DNA of 64,000 nucleotides from JBPOFM01 sp051252455. GTDB lineage: Bacteria; Bacteroidota; Bacteroidia; Flavobacteriales; Flavobacteriaceae. Under the pieces are notes generated by a model, which was given only the letters and a program-made list of their open reading frames with translations, ran no database searches and was not told where the DNA came from. Location of the stretch: positions 1-64,000 of the forward strand of contig JBPOFM010000005.1 of the NCBI GenBank assembly GCA_051252455.1, given 5' to 3'. How positions within the stretch are numbered: position 1 is the first letter of the stretch; each line of letters starts with the position of its first letter. Below are positions 16,911-25,611 of this stretch, piece by piece. The position numbers and the translations under genes are program-made.

Positions 16911-17005
16911 ATTTATATTAGAAGATGCCTTCGCATGTTCATTTATTTTTTTCATGCACATACTAACTTCAAAAGTTAATTGAGGTATACAAAAAAAACA
17001 AATCT

Positions 17006-17521
17006 ATGTACATCAACTCACAAATAAGTACGGATACGATACCAAAAATTGAATCTGTAGAGTTTCAGTCAGTATCAAAAAATTATCTAAAGTTGCTTGT
17101 TATTAGAATATTGATTTTCTATATCGCCGTAATGATCCTTTTGATATCCACCATTTTCATAGAACAGTTGAAAATTGACTCATTTCTTCAATGGCTTACT
17201 TTTGGAGGCGCAACCATAATTGTCGTTTTGCTATTAACATTGTCGATTTATGGATTTTCGAAAAGAAAATATGCCTTAAGAACCCATGATATCTTATACT
17301 CTCAAGGGGTTCTCGTCAATAAACTGACGACGGTCGCTTACGCTAGAATTCAGCATATTGAAGTTTCGAGCAGTCTTTTTGAACGTAAGTTACACTTGGC
17401 AACCTTAAGGATCTATACGGCTGGAGATTCAGGCAGTGATCTCGTTATTAAAGGGTTAAAAGAGTCGGAAGCCCATAAAATAAATTCATATTTATCAGCA
17501 AGAATGAATGGCGAGTTTTGA
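17006..17521 (+). CDS. Membrane PH-domain protein (YdbS-like, bPH2)
   Basis: 171 aa. Two membrane helices (about residues 30-50 and 62-84) are followed by a bacterial PH (bPH2/DUF304) domain in residues 88-160: the YALRTHDILYSQGVL opening, YARIQHIEVSSSLFERKL in the core and IKGLKESEAHKI at the end. The gene overlaps its neighbour by 14 nt. Proteins of this pair (YdbS/YdbT type) work together in the cytoplasmic membrane. Some have been linked to resistance to antimicrobial peptides, but the general function is not settled. Confidence 0.85.
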   Translation: MYINSQISTDTIPKIESVEFQSVSKNYLKLLVIRILIFYIAVMILLISTIFIEQLKIDSFLQWLTFGGATIIVVLLLTLSIYGFSKRKYALRTHDILYSQGVLVNKLTTVAYARIQHIEVSSSLFERKLHLATLRIYTAGDSGSDLVIKGLKESEAHKINSYLSARMNGEF

Positions 17522-18998
17522 TTTTTATAGTCCGACGAAACAATCTATTAAGGGAATCATCATTATTTTCGGACTTGATGCCTTTAACTTTTTAAAAAAA
17601 ACGTTTGCCCTATTTTTACTTCTAATTTTCAAATTTGTGAAAACCGGAAATTTTTTCGGATTTGGCATCTATACCTTTGTGCTTGTCGTCGTAGTTTTCC
17701 TCATTGGATTACTTTCGATTGCTTATTTAAAGTATAAAAATTTTATTTTCCATATTGATAAGGAAGAGTTCCATCTCAACAAAGGGATTCTTAAAAAAGA
17801 GATGATTAGAATTCCGAAGTCTAAAATTCAGAATGTTTATATAAAACAGAATGTGCTCCAACAACTCATTGATGTTGTGTCGTTGACGATTGAAACTGCT
17901 GGAGATGAGTCTTCTGAAGTAGAAATTAATGCTTTGGATAGGTCGAATGCCATCTTATTAAAAAATGAATTGCTTTCTGTCGATACCCAAATAATTGAAG
18001 AAAAAAATGACTCCTATCCGACAGTTTATTTCGCAGTTTCCATCAAAAAATTGATTTTGGAAGGTATTAGCCAAAACCATTTTAAGAGCCTGATCCTTCT
18101 CATCTTTTTTCTATCAGGTTTATATTCTCAATTCAGTGATATCATTCACAACATGGAATTGGACGATCACTTTGGTGAGTGGTTTCAAATGGACGAAAGC
18201 TCTTTATTCTATTTTATGATATTAAATAGCGTGTTTTTTTTGCTGCTGATGATGACGGCTTTCATAATTTCATTGGGCAAGTCTGTCATTGTTAATTACG
18301 ACCTGAAGGTTATTGAACTAAATAATACATTAGAAATATCTAAAGGATTATTTAATAAAGTTTCACTAAACTTAATACCAAGAAGAATTCAAAGTATAAA
18401 GATTACGAACAACCGATTGAAACGTTACTTTGGTCTCAATACCTTATTCGTCAGCCAGGCAATGGCTGACAAAAAACAGAAACAAAGTTTGTCCATCATT
18501 GGGCTAGGGAAGGAACAGGTTGATTATTTGACCACAAAGATATATCCAACTTATGAGAGCGTTTCTGAAAAACTCAAACCAGAGAGTTATTTCAAACGCG
18601 TCAAAGCGATACGAGGCATTGTGATTATTTTAATTCTGAATCTAATTGCAGTTTCATTGTTAGATTATAGACTACTTTTAGTTAATTTGATACTTATTCC
18701 TATTGTTTATGTCTATACAAACCGTACTTTTTTGAAATCTTACTACCAACTTGACGACTCATATCTAACTCTTGGCGACGGATTTATAGAAACCAACACA
18801 AATATATTAGAGTTACACAAAATCCAATCGGTAGAATGGTCTCAAAGTATATTTCAGAAAAGAAGAAATATAGCATCCTTAAAAATATTTACAGCGTCGA
18901 GCAAATTAACGATTCCATATATAAATGAAGACAGAGCCAAAGCTGTAATGGATTTTATTATTTTTAGAGTGACTTCAAATCAAAAAAATTGGATGTAA
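17508..18998 (+). CDS. Membrane PH-domain protein (YdbT-like, multiple bPH2 domains)
   Basis: 496 aa, overlapping the preceding gene by 14 nt, which implies coupled translation. It has three sets of paired membrane helices (about residues 18-75, 195-255 and 365-400). Each is followed by a bPH2 segment marked by IQNV/IQSI/IQSVEW motifs: RIPKSKIQNVYIKQNV, RRIQSIKITNNRLKR and HKIQSVEWSQSIFQ. This is the standard architecture of YdbT, which has several domains against the single domain of its small partner. Confidence 0.85.
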   Translation: MASFDFYSPTKQSIKGIIIIFGLDAFNFLKKTFALFLLLIFKFVKTGNFFGFGIYTFVLVVVVFLIGLLSIAYLKYKNFIFHIDKEEFHLNKGILKKEMIRIPKSKIQNVYIKQNVLQQLIDVVSLTIETAGDESSEVEINALDRSNAILLKNELLSVDTQIIEEKNDSYPTVYFAVSIKKLILEGISQNHFKSLILLIFFLSGLYSQFSDIIHNMELDDHFGEWFQMDESSLFYFMILNSVFFLLLMMTAFIISLGKSVIVNYDLKVIELNNTLEISKGLFNKVSLNLIPRRIQSIKITNNRLKRYFGLNTLFVSQAMADKKQKQSLSIIGLGKEQVDYLTTKIYPTYESVSEKLKPESYFKRVKAIRGIVIILILNLIAVSLLDYRLLLVNLILIPIVYVYTNRTFLKSYYQLDDSYLTLGDGFIETNTNILELHKIQSVEWSQSIFQKRRNIASLKIFTASSKLTIPYINEDRAKAVMDFIIFRVTSNQKNWM

Positions 18999-19032
18999 AA
19001 TTGTAATTTTGAAATTATAAAAGAAGTAGTAA

Positions 19033-19518
19033 ATGTTAGTAGATTTTAGCACATTACCAGAAGAATCAAGAATTTGGATTTACCAAGCCAATCGCTCATT
19101 TTCAGAGGATGAATTGACAGAAATAAAATCAAAATTAGACATCTTTATAGAAAACTGGACTGCACATGGAAGTGATTTGCAATCTGGCTATGAGATTAAA
19201 TATAAACGTTTTATAATTATTGCCTTAAATCAAGACTTAAATAAGGCTACGGGCTGTTCTATAGATGCATCTGTCCATTTTATACAACAATTGGAGAAAG
19301 ATTATAATGTCGATTTAATGGACAAAATGAATGTGTCCTATAAACAAGGAGATTTTATCGCCTACAAATCCCTCTTGGATTTTAAAAAAATGGCTAAAGA
19401 CAAAGCGGTTTCAAAAAACACCATTGTATTTAATAATTTGGTGACCAATATTGCAGAACTGAATGAAAATTGGGAAGTGCCTGCAGGTGAAAGTTGGCAT
19501 TCAAGATTTGTTAAATAA
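19033..19518 (+). CDS. Conserved soluble protein, ~160 aa, unknown function
   Basis: 161 aa, no signal peptide or membrane helix. The sequence begins LVDFSTLPEESRIWIYQANR and has an ATGCSIDASVHFIQQLE motif in the middle and a C-terminal VPAGESWHSRF. I recall close relatives in Bacteroidota sometimes labelled 'ABC transporter ATPase', but there is no Walker A or signature motif here, so that label is not supported. It lies 34 nt after the PH-domain pair and may belong to the same transcript. Function unknown; the conserved Cys-Ser and terminal Trp-His are candidates for an active site. Confidence 0.7.
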   Translation: MLVDFSTLPEESRIWIYQANRSFSEDELTEIKSKLDIFIENWTAHGSDLQSGYEIKYKRFIIIALNQDLNKATGCSIDASVHFIQQLEKDYNVDLMDKMNVSYKQGDFIAYKSLLDFKKMAKDKAVSKNTIVFNNLVTNIAELNENWEVPAGESWHSRFVK

Positions 19519-19729
19519 AATGTCACTAAAGCTATTGCCAATTATGGATTAGTAACTCATTTTTAGCACCCAAATTTGGACAAATCTACAACTCACGCCA
19601 TAATAACGACAGTCTATTAATAACCTTCTTTATAAAACTATCTTAAACTTCTATTCTCTTCCTCCCAAATATACTATTTTGGCATAATTTTTAGTTGTAA
19701 ACAATAGTATCCCGTAAGCTCACTCATAT

Positions 19730-22648
19730 ATGCGAATAATAATTTCCCTATTTTTTTTAATTTTAATGGCAAGCGCTTCATTTGCGCAAGACACACCCAA
19801 TCCATTAGTGTCAAAAGATGTTGCAAAACAGCAAAAATGGGTGGATAGCATATATAATAAGTTGACGCTTCAAGAAAAAATCGGTCAACTTTTTATGGTT
19901 CAAGTGTATTCTGAAAAGAAAAATTTGGATAAACGCAAAGTTGTTGACCTCATTTTAAATCAGCATATTGGTGGAATTATTTATACCAATGGCGATCCAG
20001 TAAGTCAGGCGAAACTTAACAACGAACTGCAGGCAGCGGCGAAAATTCCATTATTGATAGGCATGGATGCGGAATGGGGCTTAAGCATGCGATTGGATTC
20101 AACCTATGCCTTTCCCTGGAATATGACCCTAGGAGCCATCCAAGATGACAAACTCGTTGAACAAACTGGGAAATATATTGGAGAACACTGTCGGCGTCTC
20201 GGTGTGCATTTTAATTTTGCACCTGATGTAGATATCAACACCAATCCAAAAAATCCAATCATTGGAAATCGTTCTTTTGGAGAAGACAGAGACAATGTGA
20301 CCAACAAGGCCTCTGCTTTTATGAGAGGAATGCATTCCGCAGGAGTTTTATCAAGTGCAAAGCATTTTCCTGGGCACGGAGATACCGAATCGGATTCACA
20401 TCATACATTACCTACAATTAGTTTTGATAAAAAACGCATCGATTCCATCGAACTATATCCTTACAGTCGATTGATACAAGAAGGTGTATCTAGTGTGATG
20501 GTTGCACATCTCAATGTGCCAAGTTTAGAGCCACAAAACGGTGTTCCCTCATCCTTATCTTCCACGATAATACAGGGGATTTTGAAAGAAAGACTCAAAT
20601 TTAAAGGACTCATTTTTACAGATGCATTAGCAATGAAAGGTGTGGCGAATTATAAGGAAACGGCAGAAGTTGATTTGGCTGCATTTATCGCTGGGAATGA
20701 TATTTTGTTAATGTCGGACAGTGTTGAAAAAGGAGCTGCAAAACTCACAGAAGCCTTTAATAAAAATGAAATCACCGAAGAACGACTAGCACACTCTGTC
20801 AAGAAGATTTTGATGGCTAAATATAAAGTTGGTTTAAGTTCATACACACCAGTCGGAACTGCTAACTTGGTGAATGATTTAAACCGTCTCAAAGATGATT
20901 TGCTTTACGAAGAGTTGATGGAGAATGCGATTACTGTCACACGCAGCAAGAATGAAATTTTACCACTTCGCCATTTGGAAACTCGTAAAATTGCCTATGT
21001 AAAATTTGGTGATGACGATGGGTCTGCATTTTTGGATGAATTAAAGAAATATACAAAGGTTCACGAGATCAAAGCCGATAAATTGGATGAGATGATCACA
21101 TCGCTTCAACAATACAATACGATAATTATAGGGTTACATCGTTCCAATGCCAATCCTTGGAAAAAATACAATTTTACTGCAGAAGAATTAGTGTGGCTTT
21201 ACGAAATAGCGCGAACAAATACCGTCATTTTAGATGTTTTTACGATGCCTTATGCCTTGTCAGATTTACGAAGTATTGAAAATATTGAAGGCATTGTGAT
21301 GAGTTATCAAAATAGTGAAATTGCACAACGCAAGTCAGCCCAGCTAATTTTTGGAGCGATTCCTTCCAAAGGACATTTACCCGTGTCGTCGGGAGAAAAC
21401 TTTAAAGTTGGTGATGGCATTACATTTCCATCGATTTTATCTTTGAGCTATGGACTTCCAGAGCGTGTTGGGATGGATTCCAAAAAATTGAAAAAATTGG
21501 ATTCCATGGCATTATTGGCAATCGACCATAAAACAACACCTGGTTTACAATTATTGGTAGCGAGAAAAGGAAAAGTTGTGTACAATAAATCTTTTGGAAC
21601 ACATGTATATGGCGAAAATGAACAGGTAAAATCAAATGATATCTATGATGTCGCGTCCTTGACAAAAATATTGGCAACTCTACCGATGATTATGGAATTG
21701 GAAGATAAAGGAGTTATTACCATCAATTCAAAGTTAGGGCAGTTGCTTCCAAGTTTTAGGGATTCCAATAAAAAGAATATCACTCTTAAGGAATTGCTTT
21801 CACATTATGCTCGCCTCAAACCATGGGTTCCTTTTTATGTGGCGACGTTAGATTCGGCTACGAAAAAACCTAGTGCTGAATTTTATCGTCGAAAGTTTAG
21901 TGAAAATTACAGTATTAAGGTCGCAGAAGAAATATACCTGCAAAAAGATTATCCAGATACTATCATGAAGCTTATTGAAGATAGTGATCTTTTGTCTTCA
22001 CAGCGTTATAAGTATAGTGATTTGGGTTATTATATCTTAAAAAAATATATTGAGAAACATTACAGCACACCTTTAGACGAATTGGTACAGACACATTTTT
22101 ACGAATCTTTAGGAGCAAATCTCACCACCTATAATCCCGCTAACATTTTTACCAATAACAATATTGTTCCATCAGAAGAGGATACTTATTATCGATTCCA
22201 AAGGGTTCAAGGGTATGTTCACGATATGGGAGCTGCTATGCAAGGTGGTGTTGGTGGACACGCAGGAATTTTCAGCAATGCGAATGATGTTGCGAAAATT
22301 ATGCAAATGTACTTACAAAAGGGATTTTATGGTGGAAAACGATACTTTAAACCAGAAACTTTGGATACTTTTAATACCTGCTATTACTGTGGTAACGGAA
22401 ACCGACGTGGATTGGGGTTTGATAAACCGCAATCGGGAGGTGGAGGTTCTACATTTGATGGAGTATCCAGAAAGAGCTTTGGTCATACAGGTTTTACAGG
22501 AACAATGGCTTGGGCAGATCCCGATAAAGAAATTGTATATGTGTTTTTATCAAACAGAACTTATCCAGATGCAAATAATAACTCGTTGCTCAAGGAAAAT
22601 ATCAGAACAGAAATACAGCGCTTAATTTATGAAGCGATTATTGAATAA
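19730..22648 (+). CDS. GH3 beta-N-acetylglucosaminidase fused to a class C beta-lactamase-like serine hydrolase
   Basis: 972 aa with a signal peptide ending SFAQD. Residues 30-370 form a GH3 (NagZ-type) catalytic domain with KHFPGHGDT (about 211-219) and the adjacent DSHH dyad. Residues 370-600 are a GH3 C-terminal-like alpha/beta domain. Residues of about 605-960 are a serine beta-lactamase/penicillin-binding fold: SxxK with Ser643 and Lys646 (ASLTKI), a tyrosine motif YSDLGYY near 763, and HTGFTG near 922. It probably trims GlcNAc-anhMurNAc or muropeptides outside the cytoplasm. This fusion is typical of Bacteroidota. bshA follows after 8 nt. Confidence 0.92.
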   Translation: MRIIISLFFLILMASASFAQDTPNPLVSKDVAKQQKWVDSIYNKLTLQEKIGQLFMVQVYSEKKNLDKRKVVDLILNQHIGGIIYTNGDPVSQAKLNNELQAAAKIPLLIGMDAEWGLSMRLDSTYAFPWNMTLGAIQDDKLVEQTGKYIGEHCRRLGVHFNFAPDVDINTNPKNPIIGNRSFGEDRDNVTNKASAFMRGMHSAGVLSSAKHFPGHGDTESDSHHTLPTISFDKKRIDSIELYPYSRLIQEGVSSVMVAHLNVPSLEPQNGVPSSLSSTIIQGILKERLKFKGLIFTDALAMKGVANYKETAEVDLAAFIAGNDILLMSDSVEKGAAKLTEAFNKNEITEERLAHSVKKILMAKYKVGLSSYTPVGTANLVNDLNRLKDDLLYEELMENAITVTRSKNEILPLRHLETRKIAYVKFGDDDGSAFLDELKKYTKVHEIKADKLDEMITSLQQYNTIIIGLHRSNANPWKKYNFTAEELVWLYEIARTNTVILDVFTMPYALSDLRSIENIEGIVMSYQNSEIAQRKSAQLIFGAIPSKGHLPVSSGENFKVGDGITFPSILSLSYGLPERVGMDSKKLKKLDSMALLAIDHKTTPGLQLLVARKGKVVYNKSFGTHVYGENEQVKSNDIYDVASLTKILATLPMIMELEDKGVITINSKLGQLLPSFRDSNKKNITLKELLSHYARLKPWVPFYVATLDSATKKPSAEFYRRKFSENYSIKVAEEIYLQKDYPDTIMKLIEDSDLLSSQRYKYSDLGYYILKKYIEKHYSTPLDELVQTHFYESLGANLTTYNPANIFTNNNIVPSEEDTYYRFQRVQGYVHDMGAAMQGGVGGHAGIFSNANDVAKIMQMYLQKGFYGGKRYFKPETLDTFNTCYYCGNGNRRGLGFDKPQSGGGGSTFDGVSRKSFGHTGFTGTMAWADPDKEIVYVFLSNRTYPDANNNSLLKENIRTEIQRLIYEAIIE

Positions 22649-22656
22649 AAGAAATT

Positions 22657-23796
22657 ATGAGAATAGGAATTGTATGTTATCCAACATTTGGAGGAAGTGG
22701 AGTCGTAGCGACGGAGTTAGGTTTGGCATTATCCAAACGGGGTCATGAGATTCACTTTATAACGTACAGTCAACCCGTACGTTTGGACTTGTTGGGCAGT
22801 AATGTTCATTATCATGAAGTCAATGTTCCGGAATATCCGTTGTTTCTATATCAACCATACGAACTTGCATTATCAAGTAAATTGGTGGATATGGTAAAAT
22901 TGCATGACATTGAAATTTTACACGTTCATTATGCTATTCCACATGCCTATGCAGCCTATATGGCAAAAAAGATGCTGCAAGAGGAAGGAATTTATGTGCC
23001 CATAGTAACGACGCTTCACGGCACAGATATTACATTGGTTGGAAGTCATCCATTTTATAAACCAGCCGTCACATTTAGCATCAATAAATCGGATGCTGTA
23101 ACCTCCGTTTCACAAAGTTTAAAAGAAGATACCATTCGTCTTTTTGAAATTAAAAGAGAAATTGATGTTGTTTCCAATTTTATTGATTTAACAAGATATA
23201 AGTCCGATTTTACTGATTGTCAAAGAGGTTTGATGGCTAATGAAGATGAAAAAATCATTACACATATAAGTAATTTTAGAAAGGTCAAGCAAATTCCTGA
23301 TGTTATCAATATATTCTATAATATACAAAAGGAATTGCCAGCCAAATTGATGATGGTTGGTGAAGGTCCAGAAAAAGAAGGAGCCGAACGACTATGCAGA
23401 AAATTAGGTATAATGGACAAGGTGGTTTTCTTTGGAAACAGCAATGAAATTGACAAAATATTGTGTTTTAGCGATTTGTTCCTATTACCATCTTTAACAG
23501 AGAGTTTTGGACTCGCGGCGTTGGAAGCCATGGCATCGGGAGTCCCCGTGATTTCCAGCAATACAGGAGGAATTCCTGAAGTAAATATTGAAGGGGTTTC
23601 AGGCTTTCTGAGTGATGTGAATGCTATTGACGAGATGTCAAAAAACGCTATTTACATTTTAAGCGATGATGAGCGCTTGCAAAAATTCAAGGCTGATGCA
23701 AAACAAGCAGCAAAAAAATTCGATATTCATACAGTCGTTCCTCAATATGAAGCCATTTATCAACGAACCTTAAACCAATGTTTATTGTTAAAATAG
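22657..23796 (+). CDS. bshA: N-acetyl-alpha-D-glucosaminyl L-malate synthase (bacillithiol)
   Basis: 379 aa GT4-family glycosyltransferase. It transfers GlcNAc from UDP-GlcNAc to L-malate, the first step of bacillithiol synthesis. The N-terminal domain opens IGIVCYPTFGGSGVVATELG (residues 3-22), the BshA signature glycine loop, with HVHYAIPHAYAAYMAK and TTLHGTDITLVGSHP further on. The C-terminal domain carries MVGEGPEKE and the nucleotide-sugar motif ESFGLAALEAMASGVPVI. It is co-directional with the GH3 fusion (8-nt gap), so both handle GlcNAc-containing compounds in one operon. bshB and bshC are not in the window. Confidence 0.95.
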   Translation: MRIGIVCYPTFGGSGVVATELGLALSKRGHEIHFITYSQPVRLDLLGSNVHYHEVNVPEYPLFLYQPYELALSSKLVDMVKLHDIEILHVHYAIPHAYAAYMAKKMLQEEGIYVPIVTTLHGTDITLVGSHPFYKPAVTFSINKSDAVTSVSQSLKEDTIRLFEIKREIDVVSNFIDLTRYKSDFTDCQRGLMANEDEKIITHISNFRKVKQIPDVINIFYNIQKELPAKLMMVGEGPEKEGAERLCRKLGIMDKVVFFGNSNEIDKILCFSDLFLLPSLTESFGLAALEAMASGVPVISSNTGGIPEVNIEGVSGFLSDVNAIDEMSKNAIYILSDDERLQKFKADAKQAAKKFDIHTVVPQYEAIYQRTLNQCLLLK

Positions 23797-23878
23797 TGGT
23801 ATCTTTATTTTAAATTTTTAGATAACTTAATTTAAGAATCAAGAAATCTTTAAAAATCCAAGATTTAAAACCCCACCC

Positions 23879-24898
23879 ATGCAAAAATTAGAGGTCAACT
23901 CCCTACCTGTTAATGAAGTCTTAAGCGATTTATCCAAAATACTCGACCTTCCATATGAAACTAATTGCAGAGAGCACAAGTTAATCCTTACAGGAGAGGT
24001 AGGTGAAGGTTACATCAAGGCGATGATGTTAGAATCTGGTTTGGGTATCATAGAGTATAATTGCATGTTCAATATAGATATTGAGCTTCATTTTGTTAAA
24101 GATTCTGTTCATCCTTTAAAATTTTTATATTGTACAGAAGGCCATTTCAATCATCGATTTGCAGATACGGAAGGAGTTCATAACTTAGAGCAGTTCCAAC
24201 AAGCTATTGTAGCCAGTAAAGGTAATAACGGTCATATTATTTCATTTAAAAAAGATGTCCATTTAAATCTCTATAGTTTGGAGATGGATCGTCAAGAATT
24301 TATGATTTGGGACGAGTGTTCTGCTGTATTGGTAGAGCATGAATTGAATGCTATTTTTGGAGATGTTGAAGCTGAAAACGTATTTTATCACGAAGGTTAC
24401 TATAGTTTAGAATTGGCCGATGTTTTTAACGAAATAAAACATTTTGATGACAACTACTTTTTAAAAACCATTTTTATGATCAGTAGTGGTTATGAACTTT
24501 TAGGCAAACAGATTTTACAATATCAAGATGACCTTCATAATCCCGAGGATAGGCACTTGTTGCGGCAAAATGAGGTTTCAAGTGTTCATGCGGCCGTAAA
24601 ATTTATTAACGAAACCATTGAAAGATCAAGTACTATCGAGACTATCGCGAATAAAGTCGGTCTATCTGAAGCAAAACTGCAACACGGTTTTAAGTATTTG
24701 TATAACAACACTATCAATGGTTATATCAATGATGTACGTCTAAATTTAGCTGCAGACATGTTAAGATCCAGTGACTTAAATATTTCTGAAATCGTCTACA
24801 AAATTGGGTTGACCAGTAGAAGTTACTTTTCAAAAGTTTTTAAAGAAACTTATAGTTGTACGCCAACTGAATATAGAGAGAAATCCAAAACTCATTAA
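23879..24898 (+). CDS. AraC-family transcriptional regulator
   Basis: 339 aa. Residues 1-225 are an uncharacterised sensor-like N-terminal region without a recognisable cupin motif. Residues 235-335 contain the two helix-turn-helix units of AraC proteins: ETIANKVGLSEAKLQHGFK and the second unit ISEIVYKIGLTSRSYFSKV, then FKETYSCTPTEYREK. It is probably an activator responding to a small molecule. Its targets are not evident; neither neighbour shares an obvious pathway. It ends at a strong terminator (24909-24933). The short spacer before it is A/T-rich with weak 7-nt periodicity. Confidence 0.88.
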   Translation: MQKLEVNSLPVNEVLSDLSKILDLPYETNCREHKLILTGEVGEGYIKAMMLESGLGIIEYNCMFNIDIELHFVKDSVHPLKFLYCTEGHFNHRFADTEGVHNLEQFQQAIVASKGNNGHIISFKKDVHLNLYSLEMDRQEFMIWDECSAVLVEHELNAIFGDVEAENVFYHEGYYSLELADVFNEIKHFDDNYFLKTIFMISSGYELLGKQILQYQDDLHNPEDRHLLRQNEVSSVHAAVKFINETIERSSTIETIANKVGLSEAKLQHGFKYLYNNTINGYINDVRLNLAADMLRSSDLNISEIVYKIGLTSRSYFSKVFKETYSCTPTEYREKSKTH

Positions 24899-24908
24899 TG
24901 TAAATAAA

Positions 24909-24933
24909 AAAACCACCCATTTCAGGTGGTTTT
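24909..24933. terminator. Bidirectional terminator
   Basis: Perfect 9-bp stem AAAACCACC (24909-24917) / GGTGGTTTT (24925-24933) with a 7-nt loop between the convergent AraC and outer-membrane protein genes. A-run on one side and T-run on the other allow it to serve both strands. Confidence 0.85.
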
Positions 24934-24953
24934 CATCTATAATCATATGGTGA

Positions 24954-25469
24954 TTAAAATTGATATCTGATACCAATTCCAATATCAAAGTCTAAATTAT
25001 CATCACGAAAATCGCTGTTACTTAAACCAAACTCTGGTCGAAAATCAAGAGAAATCATTAAGGGGATATCAAAGTTGTACTCAATCCCGACATCTCCTGC
25101 CAAAAAAGCGAATGTATAATTTTCATCAACATCAAAATTCCCATTTCCATTGTTGAACTTGTAATTATAACTATAAGAAGCTAAACCTGCTCCTGGGCCA
25201 GCATACCAGTTAAAACCACCATCAATGTTCCATACCCAGTGATACAATCCTACTAACTTGAATCCATCATAATTCTTGCCGTTTCTAATTCCTAAATCGA
25301 ATTCTAAACGGTTGTTATCGCCTCCTATAGCTCTTTGATAGGACACTTCAGCTCCAAATCCATCACTATCTCCTAAACGAAGTCCAATTGCATTTTCTGA
25401 AATTTCTTGAGCATTCATAACTACAGTGAAACCTATAAAGGCAACTGCCATTAGCATTAATTTTTTCAT
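24954..25469 (-). CDS. Small outer-membrane beta-barrel protein
   Basis: 171 aa with a signal peptide ending VMNAQE. The mature part is built of alternating beta strands rich in Gly, Asn and aromatic residues (AIGLRLGDSDGFGAEVSYQ, NWYAGPGAGLASYSYNYK). It ends IGIGIRYQF, with the C-terminal Phe typical of outer-membrane barrels. About eight strands are expected. Ligand and role are unknown. It has its own promoter (25493-25500) and shares a terminator with the convergent AraC gene. Confidence 0.85.
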   Translation of the reverse strand: MKKLMLMAVAFIGFTVVMNAQEISENAIGLRLGDSDGFGAEVSYQRAIGGDNNRLEFDLGIRNGKNYDGFKLVGLYHWVWNIDGGFNWYAGPGAGLASYSYNYKFNNGNGNFDVDENYTFAFLAGDVGIEYNFDIPLMISLDFRPEFGLSNSDFRDDNLDFDIGIGIRYQF

Positions 25470-25492
25470 AAAATTGAGTTTTTAAGTTTTAA

Positions 25493-25500
25493 CAAAAATA
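25493..25500 (-). promoter_or_regulatory. -7 promoter element for the outer-membrane barrel gene
   Basis: On the minus strand TATTTTTG matches TAnnTTTG exactly, 23 nt upstream of the ATG at 25469. Confidence 0.5.
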
Positions 25501-25611
25501 CGCCATAAACAATCTGTATCGTTTAAAATATAACGTCAAACTTCTGTTAATATTGATTTATAAGATTTAAATTTATGACGAAATTAAAATTTATCAATCA
25601 TCTCTATTAAC

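Noticed and set aside
22164..22625. 153-aa plus-strand ORF inside the GH3 fusion
   Set aside because: Out-of-frame shadow of the beta-lactamase domain, whose own frame contains the catalytic motifs.
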